In this document: piece after piece, positions 14,437-22,397 of the stretch
Position numbering within the stretch: the stretch's first letter is position 1
Layout of the letters: the number at the start of each line of letters is the position of its first letter
Assembly: GCF_001552155.1 (NCBI RefSeq)
Contig: NZ_BCQQ01000055.1
Location: 1-41,848 of the forward strand
Length of the DNA: 41,848 nt
Reading direction: 5' to 3'
Source: Actinomadura formosensis NBRC 14204
Lineage (GTDB): Bacteria; Actinomycetota; Actinomycetes; Streptosporangiales; Streptosporangiaceae
Position numbers and translations under genes: made by a program
The notes under the pieces: generated by a model
What the model was told of the DNA's origin: nothing
Database searches by the model: none
Seen by the model: the letters and a program-made list of their open reading frames with translations, nothing else

Positions 14437-15357
14437 ATGCGCGCCGTCACCTATGACTCGTATGCCTCCGACAACTCGCGGCTGGCGGTCGGGGACGTCC
14501 CCGGCCCGAAGGTCGGCCCAGGCCAGGTGCTGATCGAGGTCCGCGCGGCGGGGGTCAACCCGGTCGACTGGAAGGTCATGGCCGGCGGCCTGGACGCGAT
14601 GATGGACGCGGTCTTCCCCGTCATCCCCGGCTGGGACGTCGCCGGGGTCGTCCGGGCGGTGGGCCCCGACACACCGGAGTACGCCCCCGGCGCCGAGGTC
14701 GTGTCCTACGCCCGCAAGGACGTCGTCGGCGCCGGAACGTTCGCGCAGTACGTCACGGTCTCGGCGGACCACGTGGCGCCCAAGCCCGCCGCGCTCGACT
14801 GGAACCAGGCCGGTGGGCTGCCGCTGGCCGGGCTGACCGCGCAGCGCGCCCTGGACCGGCTGGATCTCGCCAAGGACGACGTCCTGCTCGTCCACGCGGC
14901 GGCGGGCGGGGTGGGGGGCCTCGCGGTGCAGATCGGCCGCGACCGCGGCGCCCGCGTCATCGGCACCGCGTCCGAGAAGAACCATGACTACCTGCGGGAA
15001 CTCGGCGCCGAGCCGGTCGCCTACGGGGACGGGCTGGTGGAGCGCGTCCGGGACCTGGTGTCCGGCGGGGTGACGGCGGTCGCCGACTTCGCCGGCGGCC
15101 AGCTGGACACGACGCTCGCCGTCCTGGCCCCCGGCGGGCGGCACGTGTCCGCCGCCGACAACACCGTGGAGGAGCACGGCGGCCACTGGATATGGGTCCG
15201 TCCGGACGGCGCGAAGCTCGCCGAGCTGGCCCGGCTCGCCGACCGGGGCGCGCTCACGGTCGAGGTCGCCGGCACGTTCCCGCTGGAGGAGACGGGCGCC
15301 GCCTTCGACGCCAGCCGCGGCGGCCACACCCGCGGCAAGCTCATCATCATCCCCTGA
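14437..15357 (+). CDS. NADP-dependent zinc-free medium-chain oxidoreductase (quinone-reductase-like)
   Basis: 306 residues. The GroES-like N-terminal domain opens MRAVTYDSYA and contains VLIEVRAAGVNPVDWKVMAG; the Rossmann part has LLVHAAAGGVGGLAVQIGRDRGARVIGTAS (about 150-180) with the AxxGxxG loop. The cysteine and histidine ligands of zinc alcohol dehydrogenases are absent, placing it with quinone oxidoreductases and enoyl reductases. The C-terminus LEETGAAFDASRGGHTRGKLIII is typical. ATG 14437 follows GGGTGGGGG. Upstream paired operator-like repeats suggest single-gene control; the substrate is unknown. Confidence 0.9.
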   Translation: MRAVTYDSYASDNSRLAVGDVPGPKVGPGQVLIEVRAAGVNPVDWKVMAGGLDAMMDAVFPVIPGWDVAGVVRAVGPDTPEYAPGAEVVSYARKDVVGAGTFAQYVTVSADHVAPKPAALDWNQAGGLPLAGLTAQRALDRLDLAKDDVLLVHAAAGGVGGLAVQIGRDRGARVIGTASEKNHDYLRELGAEPVAYGDGLVERVRDLVSGGVTAVADFAGGQLDTTLAVLAPGGRHVSAADNTVEEHGGHWIWVRPDGAKLAELARLADRGALTVEVAGTFPLEETGAAFDASRGGHTRGKLIIIP

Positions 15358-15377
15358 CCCGCCGAAACGCCTCCAGA

Positions 15378-15401
15378 TGTTACATTGGTAACATGGTAAC
15401 A
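15378..15401 (+). promoter_or_regulatory. GTAACA operator at the RHH gene start
   Basis: TGTTAC (15378-15383) and GTAACA (15388-15393) form a perfect inverted repeat with a 4-bp centre; a further GTAACA (15396-15401) repeats eight bases later, inside the coding region. A -10-like TACATT (15381-15386) lies within the site, six bases before the ATG. This suggests a leaderless, autorepressed promoter bound by the small RHH protein. Confidence 0.55.
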
Positions 15402-15638
15402 GTTGATCGAGTGCAAACCGGTTTGCGGATCGAGCGCAACGTGCTCAAGGTGCTCAAGGCCCTGGCCGAATACCTCGATCTCTCCTTGGGGGACCTGGTC
15501 GAAGGCATCGCCCTGCACGCCTTCGAGGGAAAGGCGCCCTTCTCGGCGGAGACCCTCACGAAGATCGAGCAACTCAAGGACGTGTACGGACTGACCCTCA
15601 CCGCGGCGGACGCGCACACCCTGGACGAGACGCGATGA
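15393..15638 (+). CDS. Small ribbon-helix-helix-like regulator
   Basis: 81 residues. The N-terminus VDRVQTGLRIERNVLKVLKA suits a short beta strand leading into the helices of a CopG/Arc-type fold, followed by AEYLDLSLGDLVEGIALHAF. The ATG is buried in the GTAACA repeats. Its stop overlaps the next start as ATGA, pairing it with a broken SRPBCC gene; that combination recurs in actinomycetes, from memory. It probably represses its own promoter. Confidence 0.7.
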   Translation: MVTVDRVQTGLRIERNVLKVLKALAEYLDLSLGDLVEGIALHAFEGKAPFSAETLTKIEQLKDVYGLTLTAADAHTLDETR

Positions 15639-15740
15639 CCCCGACCGGCGTCCAACACCGGCTCACCGGCCACCTGACCGTCGCGCTGCCCCCTGACCAG
15701 GCGTTCCACCTGTTCACCGCACGTGGCGAACAACCTCTGA
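15635..15740 (+). pseudogene. Truncated SRPBCC-domain gene
   Basis: Starting at the ATGA overlap, the frame encodes MTPTGVQHRLTGHLTVALPP followed by DQAFHLFTARGEQ, the usual opening of an SRPBCC (START-like) protein: first beta strand and helix. After about residue 33 the similarity ends. The frame stays open to 16030 but becomes Arg/Pro-rich and unlike the family, and no other frame continues the domain. I infer a 3' deletion. The remaining stretch to 15966 holds only an inverted repeat, GTCACC-GT-GGTGAC (15924-15937), upstream of the next gene. Confidence 0.45.
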
Positions 15741-15966
15741 GCACCACCGTTCACCGGACGCCGGCCCGTACCCATGGGGTTCCTGACCGGGAACGGCGCC
15801 CGGAGCCGGCTACTGCCGCCGCGTTTCCCCCCGTCTGGCCGGAAGGGGGCGATCACGGGTGCTTCACCGAGTCGATGGTCCAGGTCCGGCCTGTTGGGAG
15901 GGTTGCGCGTGTCCGGATGAATCGTCACCGTGGTGACACGGTGGGCGACGGGCGAGGTGGACGGCC

Positions 15967-17115
15967 ATGGATGTGCAGCCGACAGGGGATACCCAGGCCA
16001 CGCAGAGCGGTGTGCAGGCCGATGTCCTGAGCCGGCTGGCCGCGATGGACAGGCGCCGGCTGCGGGACGCCGAGACGGCCGGGGAACTGCACCGGTTCGC
16101 CGAGCGGGGACGGACGCGCGTCGTGGTGGTCGTGCTGGCACGGTCGATCGCCCGGATCCTGCCCGGTCCGATCACGCCGCTCACGGCGGCATCCTCGGTG
16201 CTGGTCATGGCGGGCTGGCCCTACCTGCTCGCCCTGGCCGCCGGCGGGATGGTGGAGGACAATCCGCTGCGCGGCACCACCGGTGCCCTGCTCGCGTTCT
16301 CCGCCACCGTCACGTCCGCCCTGATGCTGGCCGTCGGCTGGATCGCCTGGCGCTGGACGGCGGTCCTCGCCGAGAGCGTCACCGACCTCTTGGCCGCATC
16401 GGCCGAGCGGCGGGAGTTCCTCCACTGGCTTCACACGCGCTGCGGCCGGACACCGCAACTGGCCGCCGGGGCCGCCAGGGTGAGCCTCGCGGTACTCATC
16501 GTCTACGCGATGTCGCACCAGCACACCGGCTCGGTGGCGGTCAGCGCATGGATCTACGTGTGCTGCGCCTGGACGGGATTCATCGGGGGCGGCGTCCTCT
16601 ACTGGCTCTACACGCTCGCCGAGGTTCCCCTGCGGTTGCACCGGTGCCGGGACCTGCAGATGGCGTGGATGGACCCCGCGCACACCCCCGCCGTCGTCCA
16701 GTTGTGCCGGGTCTACGGACGCGTCGCGGTCAGCACGGCGTTGGGCGTTCTCATCGCCGAACTGTCGACCGTGGCCGTGACCGGTGAGCACCCAGGCGCG
16801 CTCATGCAGGCATTCTTCGTCGGCTTCCCCGTTCTCGCGGTCGTCACGGCCTTATACGTCGGCGTCCAGCCCTACATCACGCTGGCCCATCTGGTCAGGC
16901 GCCATATCGACACGATCGTGGACCCGCTGATGGCACAGACGCACCGACCGCCGGGACACCTCCTGCTATCCCAGGACCTGGGCGGCGCATTCCAGGCTTA
17001 CGCCCATTTTCGGACGCTGCGCCGACTGCCGGTCAAGACCGCCACGCTGTTGCAGTACGTGACCGGCATCATGGCGTCCCTCGTCGTCTTCTTCATCCAG
17101 CGCATAGTCGGCTGA
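15967..17115 (+). CDS. Multi-pass membrane protein, unrecognised
   Basis: 382 residues with about seven hydrophobic segments (roughly 69-95, 106-130, 166-184, 188-218, 254-272, 281-306, 358-381) and a charged N-terminal region rich in Arg and Glu. No family motif was recognised. The start has GAGGTGG six bases upstream, and a dyad GTCACC/GGTGAC lies about 30 bases before it. No neighbour shares its direction closely enough to suggest an operon, apart from the small SRPBCC gene 80 bases on. Confidence 0.75.
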   Translation: MDVQPTGDTQATQSGVQADVLSRLAAMDRRRLRDAETAGELHRFAERGRTRVVVVVLARSIARILPGPITPLTAASSVLVMAGWPYLLALAAGGMVEDNPLRGTTGALLAFSATVTSALMLAVGWIAWRWTAVLAESVTDLLAASAERREFLHWLHTRCGRTPQLAAGAARVSLAVLIVYAMSHQHTGSVAVSAWIYVCCAWTGFIGGGVLYWLYTLAEVPLRLHRCRDLQMAWMDPAHTPAVVQLCRVYGRVAVSTALGVLIAELSTVAVTGEHPGALMQAFFVGFPVLAVVTALYVGVQPYITLAHLVRRHIDTIVDPLMAQTHRPPGHLLLSQDLGGAFQAYAHFRTLRRLPVKTATLLQYVTGIMASLVVFFIQRIVG

Positions 17116-17196
17116 CCCGCCGCCCCAAGCCCCCTGGACTGCAGGTGCCGACCTCCAAGTGGGTGGGGTGTTTTTGGCGCGGCGTAAGGTGGGCGT

Positions 17197-17655
17197 GTGC
17201 ATTCGACCCGGGTTTCTCGGCATGTGCGGGCCCGGCCTTCGGTCGTCTACCGGGCGCTTCTCGATGCGGACGCGCTCGCGAAGTGGCGGGTGCCGGACGG
17301 CATGAGCAGCCGGGTGCACGAGTTCGATCCGCGGGAAGGCGGCTCGTTCCGGATCTCGCTCACCTATGACGCGCCGGCCGGGACCGGGAAGTCGGCGGCG
17401 CACACCGACACCTACCACGGCCGCTTCGTGAAGCTCGTGCCGGACGCGCAGGTGGTCGAGGTCTTCGAGTTCGAGACCGCGGAGCCCGGCCTGCGGGGCG
17501 AGATGACGATGACCACCACCCTCACCGAGGCGGACGGCGGCACCGACGTCCTCGTCGTGCACGAGGGCATCCCCGACGGCGTGCCCGCCGCCGACAACGA
17601 GACCGGAACGCGGATGGCGCTGGAGAACCTCGCCAAGCTCGTCGAGACGGCCTAA
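17197..17655 (+). CDS. AHSA1-type SRPBCC protein
   Basis: 152-residue START-like protein. HVRARPSVVYRALLDADALAKWRVPDGM is the classic first strand and helix of the activator-of-Hsp90-like group, followed by REGGSFRISLTYD, YHGRFVKLVPDAQVVEVFEFE and the closing helix GTRMALENLAKLVE. Such proteins bind hydrophobic ligands; the ligand is unknown. The GTG lies six bases after TAAGGT (17185-17190), indicating a leaderless transcript with no clear -35 box. Confidence 0.88.
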   Translation: MHSTRVSRHVRARPSVVYRALLDADALAKWRVPDGMSSRVHEFDPREGGSFRISLTYDAPAGTGKSAAHTDTYHGRFVKLVPDAQVVEVFEFETAEPGLRGEMTMTTTLTEADGGTDVLVVHEGIPDGVPAADNETGTRMALENLAKLVETA

Positions 17656-17737
17656 CCGGCGTTCTCACAGCCCATGATCAGGGCGCGTTCTGCCGCGGTT
17701 GGCCGTGCCCACCTGCTTTGTCATTGTGCCGTGTCCT

Positions 17738-17762
17738 GTTTTGCCGCCTCTTGACCGGGTAA
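17738..17762 (+). promoter_or_regulatory. Possible SigB-type promoter for the GvpZ-like pair
   Basis: GTTT (17738-17741), a 15-bp spacer and GGGTAA (17757-17762) match the streptomycete SigB stress consensus GNNT-N14-16-GGGTAY except at the last base. The -10 sits in a palindrome, CCGGGT-A-ACCCGG. A start near 17770 would leave about a 30-base leader to the ATG. Confidence 0.4.
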
Positions 17763-17802
17763 CCCGGCGCAGTACCCGAGTGGACGACGAGGTGGACAGG
17801 AC

Positions 17803-18606
17803 ATGAAAACGCGGACCGGCGCGGCCCTCGGCACGGCGGCCGGCGCGGGCGGGGCCGTGGCGGCCCTGTCGGCCCGGCGCCTCGGCCGCCGCGTCCTCGG
17901 CGGGCTCGTCACCCGGTTCGAGCGGCGGCTGGAGCGCGAGACCCGGAGTCTCGTCGCGAAGGCCGAGCAGGCGGGACCGCTCGGCCGGGCCGCGGTGGCC
18001 GGCGTCAAGGCGCTGCGGGAGGGCAAGTCCCCGTTCCGCGCGCTGCTGAGCTTCGGGTGGACGGCGCTGAAGGAGACCCTCGCCGGCATCTTCGGACGGG
18101 GACGGAGGGGAAAGCCGACCAACATCGTCGAGCAGATCGACGTGGGTGCGCCGCGCCGTCTCGTCTACGACCAGTGGACGCGGTTCCAGGACTACCCGTC
18201 CTTCATGAAGAAGGTCGTCAGCGTCGACCAGGCGTCCGACGCGAAGCTGAACTGGAAGGCGAAGATCTTCTGGTCCAGCCGGACGTGGGAGTCGACCATC
18301 ACCGAGCAGATCCCCGACGAGCACATCGTGTGGCGCTCGAAGGGGCCGAAGGGCCACGTGGACGGGGCCGTCAGCTTCCATGAGCTGGCCCCGAACCTGA
18401 CCCGCGTCCTGCTCGTCCTGGAGTACCACCCCCAGGGCTTCTTCGAGCGGACCGGGAACCTCTGGCGGGCGCAGGGCCGCCGGGCCCGCCTCGAACTCAA
18501 GCACTTCCGCCGTCACGTGATGACGCGGTCGCTCATCGCCCCCGGCGAGGTCGAGGGCTGGCGCGGCGAGATCCGCGGCGGCGAGGTCGTCGCAACCCCC
18601 GAGTAG
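17803..18606 (+). CDS. GvpZ-like SRPBCC protein, first tandem copy
   Basis: 267 residues. An Ala/Gly/Arg-rich N-terminus with a weakly hydrophobic start (1-30) and an amphipathic helical region precede an SRPBCC domain from about residue 105: NIVEQIDVGAPRRLVYDQWT, RFQDYPSFMKKVVSVDQ, AKIFWSSRTWESTI and EYHPQGFFERTGNLWRAQGR. This signature is shared with the cyclase-like protein (GvpZ) of Streptomyces gas-vesicle clusters, from memory, but no gvpA, F, G, J, K, L, O or S is present. A ligand or structural role is unknown. The SRPBCC part is nearly identical at the DNA level to the next gene, 31 bases on. Confidence 0.85.
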   Translation: MKTRTGAALGTAAGAGGAVAALSARRLGRRVLGGLVTRFERRLERETRSLVAKAEQAGPLGRAAVAGVKALREGKSPFRALLSFGWTALKETLAGIFGRGRRGKPTNIVEQIDVGAPRRLVYDQWTRFQDYPSFMKKVVSVDQASDAKLNWKAKIFWSSRTWESTITEQIPDEHIVWRSKGPKGHVDGAVSFHELAPNLTRVLLVLEYHPQGFFERTGNLWRAQGRRARLELKHFRRHVMTRSLIAPGEVEGWRGEIRGGEVVATPE

Positions 18607-19563
18607 AACCCCCCAACCCCTAGTGAGGTAGAAGCACATGGCACGCGGAACCCTGATGGGCAGGACGCCCATCGGACAGATCACGAAGCATCTCCCCGGC
18701 GGGCGCCGTCAGCGCATGCCCGACCTGGGGCGCATCTCCAAGAATCTCCCCAAGAGCCTGCCGGGCGGGCGGGCCATCGGCACCGCGGGCGGCGTCCTGC
18801 TCGGCGCGGGCGCGGCCGTCGCGGCGAGCCGGGTCCTCACCGGACGCGGCGGCGAGCAGGACTCGTCCGAGACGGACGAGCAGACCAAGGCCCCCGAGAA
18901 GAACGAGGCCAAGAAGACCGAGGCCAAGAAGACCGAGAAGGCCGAGGGCGAGAACGCGAAGAGCAACGGCCAGGGCGGCGTGCTGAGCCAGCTCAAGGAC
19001 ACCGTCGGCGGCGCCCTGCCCGGCGGCAGGGAAGGCAAGGACAAGAAGGGCGGCCAGGGCGGCGGCAAGAAGGTGAAGGTCACCAACATCGTCGAGCACA
19101 TCGACATCGGTGCGCCGCGCCGTCTCGTCTACGACCAGTGGACGCAGTTCCAGGACTACCCGTCCTTCATGAAGAAGGTCGTCAGCGTCGACCAGGCCGA
19201 CGAGACCAAGCTGAACTGGAAGGCGAAGATCTTCTGGTCCGCCCGGACGTGGGAGTCGACGATCATCGAGCAGGTCCCCGACGACCACATCGTGTGGCGC
19301 TCGAAGGGGCCGAAGGGGCACGTGGACGGGACGGTCAGCTTCCACGAGCTGGCCCCGAACCTGACCCGAGTCCTGGTCGTCCTCGAATACCACCCCCAGG
19401 GCTTCTTCGAGCGGACCGGGAACCTCTGGCGCGCGCAGGGCCGCCGGGCCCGCCTCGAACTCAAGCACTTCCGCCGCTACGTGATGACGCAGTCGCTCAC
19501 CCGCGCGGACGAGATCGAGGGCTGGCGCGGCGAGATCCGCGACAGCGAGGTCGTCCGGACGCA
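18118..19563 (+). repeat. Near-identical duplicated SRPBCC segment in two adjacent genes
   Basis: Bases from about 18118 align with those from about 19082 at a constant 964-base offset. Over the first 420 aligned bases I count 31 differences (about 93% identity), with no gaps and long stretches matching at third codon positions. Outside the SRPBCC domain the genes do not resemble each other, so this is recent duplication or continuing gene conversion limited to the domain. Confidence 0.85.
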
Positions 19564-19705
19564 CGAGGAGGCCGTGGAGGACGAGGGGAAGAACGGCCGG
19601 CCGCAGAACTCCAAGTCGTCGTCCGGCACCTCCAAGAACTCCAGGAGTGGCAAGACGACCTCCAAGAACGCCAAGGAGCGCGAGGAGGAGTACGAGGAGG
19701 TCTGA
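18638..19705 (+). CDS. GvpZ-like SRPBCC protein, second tandem copy with charged linker
   Basis: 355 residues: an N-terminal repeat-like part (GQITKHLPGG, GRISKNLPKSLPGG, then an Ala/Gly segment), a Lys/Glu-rich linker with repeated KTEAKKTEK, an SRPBCC domain (about 150-310), and a Ser/Lys/Glu tail (KSSSGTSKNSRSGKTTSKN). The domain repeats the YDQWT, WKAKIFW and NLWRAQGRRARLELKHF motifs of the upstream copy. ATG 18638 follows GAGGT. It is probably co-transcribed with the first copy; transcription likely ends at the hairpin 100 bases on. The low-complexity arms suggest a scaffold or surface-binding role (inference). Confidence 0.85.
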   Translation: MARGTLMGRTPIGQITKHLPGGRRQRMPDLGRISKNLPKSLPGGRAIGTAGGVLLGAGAAVAASRVLTGRGGEQDSSETDEQTKAPEKNEAKKTEAKKTEKAEGENAKSNGQGGVLSQLKDTVGGALPGGREGKDKKGGQGGGKKVKVTNIVEHIDIGAPRRLVYDQWTQFQDYPSFMKKVVSVDQADETKLNWKAKIFWSARTWESTIIEQVPDDHIVWRSKGPKGHVDGTVSFHELAPNLTRVLVVLEYHPQGFFERTGNLWRAQGRRARLELKHFRRYVMTQSLTRADEIEGWRGEIRDSEVVRTHEEAVEDEGKNGRPQNSKSSSGTSKNSRSGKTTSKNAKEREEEYEEV

Positions 19706-19801
19706 CCCGCGTGAGCGGAGCCTGAGCCGGGCGAAGACGCCGGTCGACCGTCCGCGCCGAGGCCCCCGGACCCGCGCGGCGGCCCCCTCCGGGACCCCGC
19801 T

Positions 19802-19841
19802 CGCCGCCCGTCCCCGCACCCACCCCGGGGGACGGGCGGCG
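19802..19841 (+). terminator. Strong GC hairpin after the GvpZ-like pair
   Basis: CGCCGCCCGTCCCC (19802-19815) pairs perfectly with GGGGACGGGCGGCG (19828-19841) across a 12-base loop. No U-run follows, which is usual for actinomycete terminators. It lies about 100 bases after the second stop and before the next promoter-like TAGGAT (19907-19912); the rest of the 19706-19951 gap shows no gene. Confidence 0.65.
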
Positions 19842-19951
19842 TTCCGGGAGAAAGCTCCGGCGGGATGAGCCCGCGCGAGTACCGCAACGCCTCCGGGCGG
19901 GGCTCATAGGATCGGTGGGCAACCCGTCCCGCCGAGCGAAGTAGACCACAC

Positions 19952-21640
19952 ATGACGAATGGCGAGCGGCCCCGGCCGGAGAATCCGCTGGAGGCCCTCC
20001 GGGAATTGCGGGACGACTTCGGGATCGATGCCGTGCGCGTCGACCAGATCGGCCGGCTGCTGGCGGCCGGGGAATTCCGCTCGATCGAGGAGGTCGTCTC
20101 CCGGACCGGGACATCGCGGCGTACGGTCGAGGCGGTCTTCCGGGCATTGGAGCCGGATCTCGAATCGTCCGGAGACGGAAAACGCATCGCCGGACGTCAC
20201 GCCGGGAAGTACGGCGGCGTTTTCGGTGCGGGGGAGCCGTTCGGTGTCCGGGACCCGTGGGCCGGACTCGCCGGTGACCCGGACGTCATCGCCGAGATGG
20301 CCCGGCTGATCGACGCGGCGCCGGCGCCGGTGCAGGCGCTCGACCACGTGCCCGCCACCGCCGAGACCGTCGTCAAACGGGCCCGGCTCATGCTCGGCGG
20401 CTTCGACCTGACCGGCGCGCACGTCCTCTTCGCCGGCGACCACGACCTGACCTCGCTCGGCCTGTTCCTCGCCGGGGGCGCGCCCGGCCTGCGGGCGAGC
20501 GTGGTGGACATCGACGAGCGGCTGCTCGCGTTCATCGACACCGAGGCCGGGCGCCGGGGCTGGGACGTGCGCTGCCACTTCGCCGACCTGCGGCTGGGGC
20601 TGCCCGCCGTGCTGCGGGAGTCGTGCGGTCTGGTGTTCACCGACCCGCCGTACACCCCGGAAGGCGTTCGGCTCTTCGTCGCCCGCGGCCTCCAGGGCAT
20701 GGGGGATCATCGCAACGGCCGGGTTCTGCTGGCCTACGGGTTCGGCGAGCGGCAGCCGGCGCTCGGGCTCGCCGTCCAGCAGGCGCTCGGCCCGCTCCAC
20801 CTCGTCTACGAGGCGGTTCTGCCGGCGTTCAACCGGTATGTGGGCGCGCAGGCCATCGGCAGCGCCGCCGCGCTGTACGTGCTGCGCCCCACCCGGCGGA
20901 CGGCCGGTGCGGTCCGGGCCGTCGATTCCCGGGCCGCCCTGTACACGCACGGGTCCCAGGCGGTGGAGGCGACCGGCGGCCTGGAACGCGAGGCCGCCGC
21001 ACGGATTCTCGAACTCGGCGGCGACCCGGGGGAGGGGACCCTGCTCGTCGGCGACGGCTGGCCCGCGGACGCCCCCGGCCACCGCCTCTCACTGCCCGCC
21101 TTCCTGGGCTCGCCCCTGCCCCGGAACCTGCAGGATCACGGGACGACGCTGGTCAACCTGTATCCGGGATTCGGCGCGTCGGCCGTCCGGGCGCTGCTGG
21201 CCGCGAACTCGCGCCGGGCCGGGCTCGTCTGCCGCAGCGACCTTCCCCTCCTCAAGGACGCCGCGGGCCAGCGGGAGTTCGCCCGGCTCATCGGACCCGG
21301 GTACCGGATCGTCCGGCTGCTGCGCAGCACACCCGGACCCGACCAGGCCCTCGTCCTCGCGGAAAAGGCGCGGCCGGACGGGTGGACGGGCACCGAGCGC
21401 GTCCTCGGGTACATGTACGCGCGCGCTCACGGAAAGCTCGGCAATTCCTGGCGGGAAGGGCTCATCAAACTCCAGAAGGAGGCCGGGCGTACGCTCACCA
21501 AAAGCGAAAGCCGGGCCGTGATCGAGGCGTCCGTGAGCCGTCCGGAACTGCTGGGACGATCGCTGATGGAACTGCCGCTGCATCTCTTCGCCGTCCTCGC
21601 GGAGGATGTCGGACGTTCGGTGGCGGCCCTTCCCGGCTGA
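19952..21640 (+). CDS. BpsA-like aminopropyltransferase with N-terminal HTH and extra C-terminal domain
   Basis: 562 residues in three parts. A winged-helix-like start (about 15-75: VDQIGRLLAAGEFRSIEEVV, SRTGTSRRTVEAVFRAL). A Rossmann methyltransferase-like core (about 130-312) with GDHDLTS (162-168), SVVDIDERLL (183-192) and the acceptor-site motif FTDPPYTPEG (229-238). This matches the branched-chain polyamine synthase family (N4-bis(aminopropyl)spermidine synthase, former DUF43), which moves aminopropyl groups from decarboxylated SAM; the usual GDDD appears here as GDHD. The last 250 residues are not a known BpsA part and are unassigned. An RNA- or lipid-modifying role is an alternative. 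Confidence 0.8.
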   Translation: MTNGERPRPENPLEALRELRDDFGIDAVRVDQIGRLLAAGEFRSIEEVVSRTGTSRRTVEAVFRALEPDLESSGDGKRIAGRHAGKYGGVFGAGEPFGVRDPWAGLAGDPDVIAEMARLIDAAPAPVQALDHVPATAETVVKRARLMLGGFDLTGAHVLFAGDHDLTSLGLFLAGGAPGLRASVVDIDERLLAFIDTEAGRRGWDVRCHFADLRLGLPAVLRESCGLVFTDPPYTPEGVRLFVARGLQGMGDHRNGRVLLAYGFGERQPALGLAVQQALGPLHLVYEAVLPAFNRYVGAQAIGSAAALYVLRPTRRTAGAVRAVDSRAALYTHGSQAVEATGGLEREAAARILELGGDPGEGTLLVGDGWPADAPGHRLSLPAFLGSPLPRNLQDHGTTLVNLYPGFGASAVRALLAANSRRAGLVCRSDLPLLKDAAGQREFARLIGPGYRIVRLLRSTPGPDQALVLAEKARPDGWTGTERVLGYMYARAHGKLGNSWREGLIKLQKEAGRTLTKSESRAVIEASVSRPELLGRSLMELPLHLFAVLAEDVGRSVAALPG

Positions 21641-21650
21641 GCCATCCGGG

Positions 21651-22397
21651 TCAGGCGCGGGAGCGGAGCGTTCCGCCGTTGCTGAGCAGGATCTGCCCGA
21701 CGAGCGTCGGGAGCCGCTCATCGGTGAGGAACGCGACCGCCGCCGCGATCTCCTCGGGCGTCGCGATGCGGCCCAGCGGCACCCGCGCGGTCTCCCGGGC
21801 CCGGAGCTCCTCCGCCGTCACCCCGGCGGCCTGCGCCCTGGCCTCCAGTTGCGGCGTGTCGATCACGCTCGGCGCGACGGCGTTCACCGCGATGCCGAGC
21901 GGCGCCAGTTCCCGGCCGAGCGACTTGGTCAGCGCCACGATCCCGGCCTTGGCGGCCGAGCAGGCGCTCGCCCCCGCCTCTCCGGTGAGCCCGCATTCCG
22001 CCGCGACCAGCACCATCCGGCCGCCGCCGCGCTCCACCATCCCCGGCATGACGGCCTGCGCGCACGCGAACGCCCCGCCGAGGTCGACGTCGATGACCCG
22101 CCACCAGTCGTCCAGGTCGTGCTCGCCGAAGGTGCCGCAGCTGATGTGCGAGGCGGCGGCGACGAGGATCGCGATGTGCGAGCCCGTCCGCTGCTCGACG
22201 TCCTCGACCATCGCGGTGACCGCCACCGGATCGGCGACGTCGGCGGGTGCGGCGATGCCGCCCAGTTCGCGGGCGAGCGCCGTCACGTCCCGGTCGGGAC
22301 GGTCGTTGAGCGCGACATGGTGACCGCCCGCCGCCAGCCGCCGCGCGACCGCCGTGCCGAGGCCGCCGCCCGCCCCGGTGACCAGCGCGACCGTCAT
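21651..22397 (-). CDS. Short-chain dehydrogenase fold lacking catalytic Ser and Tyr
   Basis: 248-residue SDR with a normal dinucleotide loop TGAGGGLG (7-14) and complete fold, but the YxxxK motif reads CSAAK: C146 replaces the catalytic Tyr while K150 is kept. The Ser 13 residues earlier is A133, and NNAG is replaced by VAAA. The Tyr-to-Cys change is one base (TGC for TAC), confirmed on the strand. As an ordinary oxidoreductase it should be inactive; it could be a regulatory or dimer partner of the SDR encoded just upstream. Its ATG overlaps that gene's TGA by one base. Confidence 0.85.
   Translation of the reverse strand: MTVALVTGAGGGLGTAVARRLAAGGHHVALNDRPDRDVTALARELGGIAAPADVADPVAVTAMVEDVEQRTGSHIAILVAAASHISCGTFGEHDLDDWWRVIDVDLGGAFACAQAVMPGMVERGGGRMVLVAAECGLTGEAGASACSAAKAGIVALTKSLGRELAPLGIAVNAVAPSVIDTPQLEARAQAAGVTAEELRARETARVPLGRIATPEEIAAAVAFLTDERLPTLVGQILLSNGGTLRSRA

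Noticed and set aside
17803..19705. Gas-vesicle gene cluster
   Set aside because: Only GvpZ-like SRPBCC proteins are present; none of the structural or assembly gvp genes can be found in the flanks.
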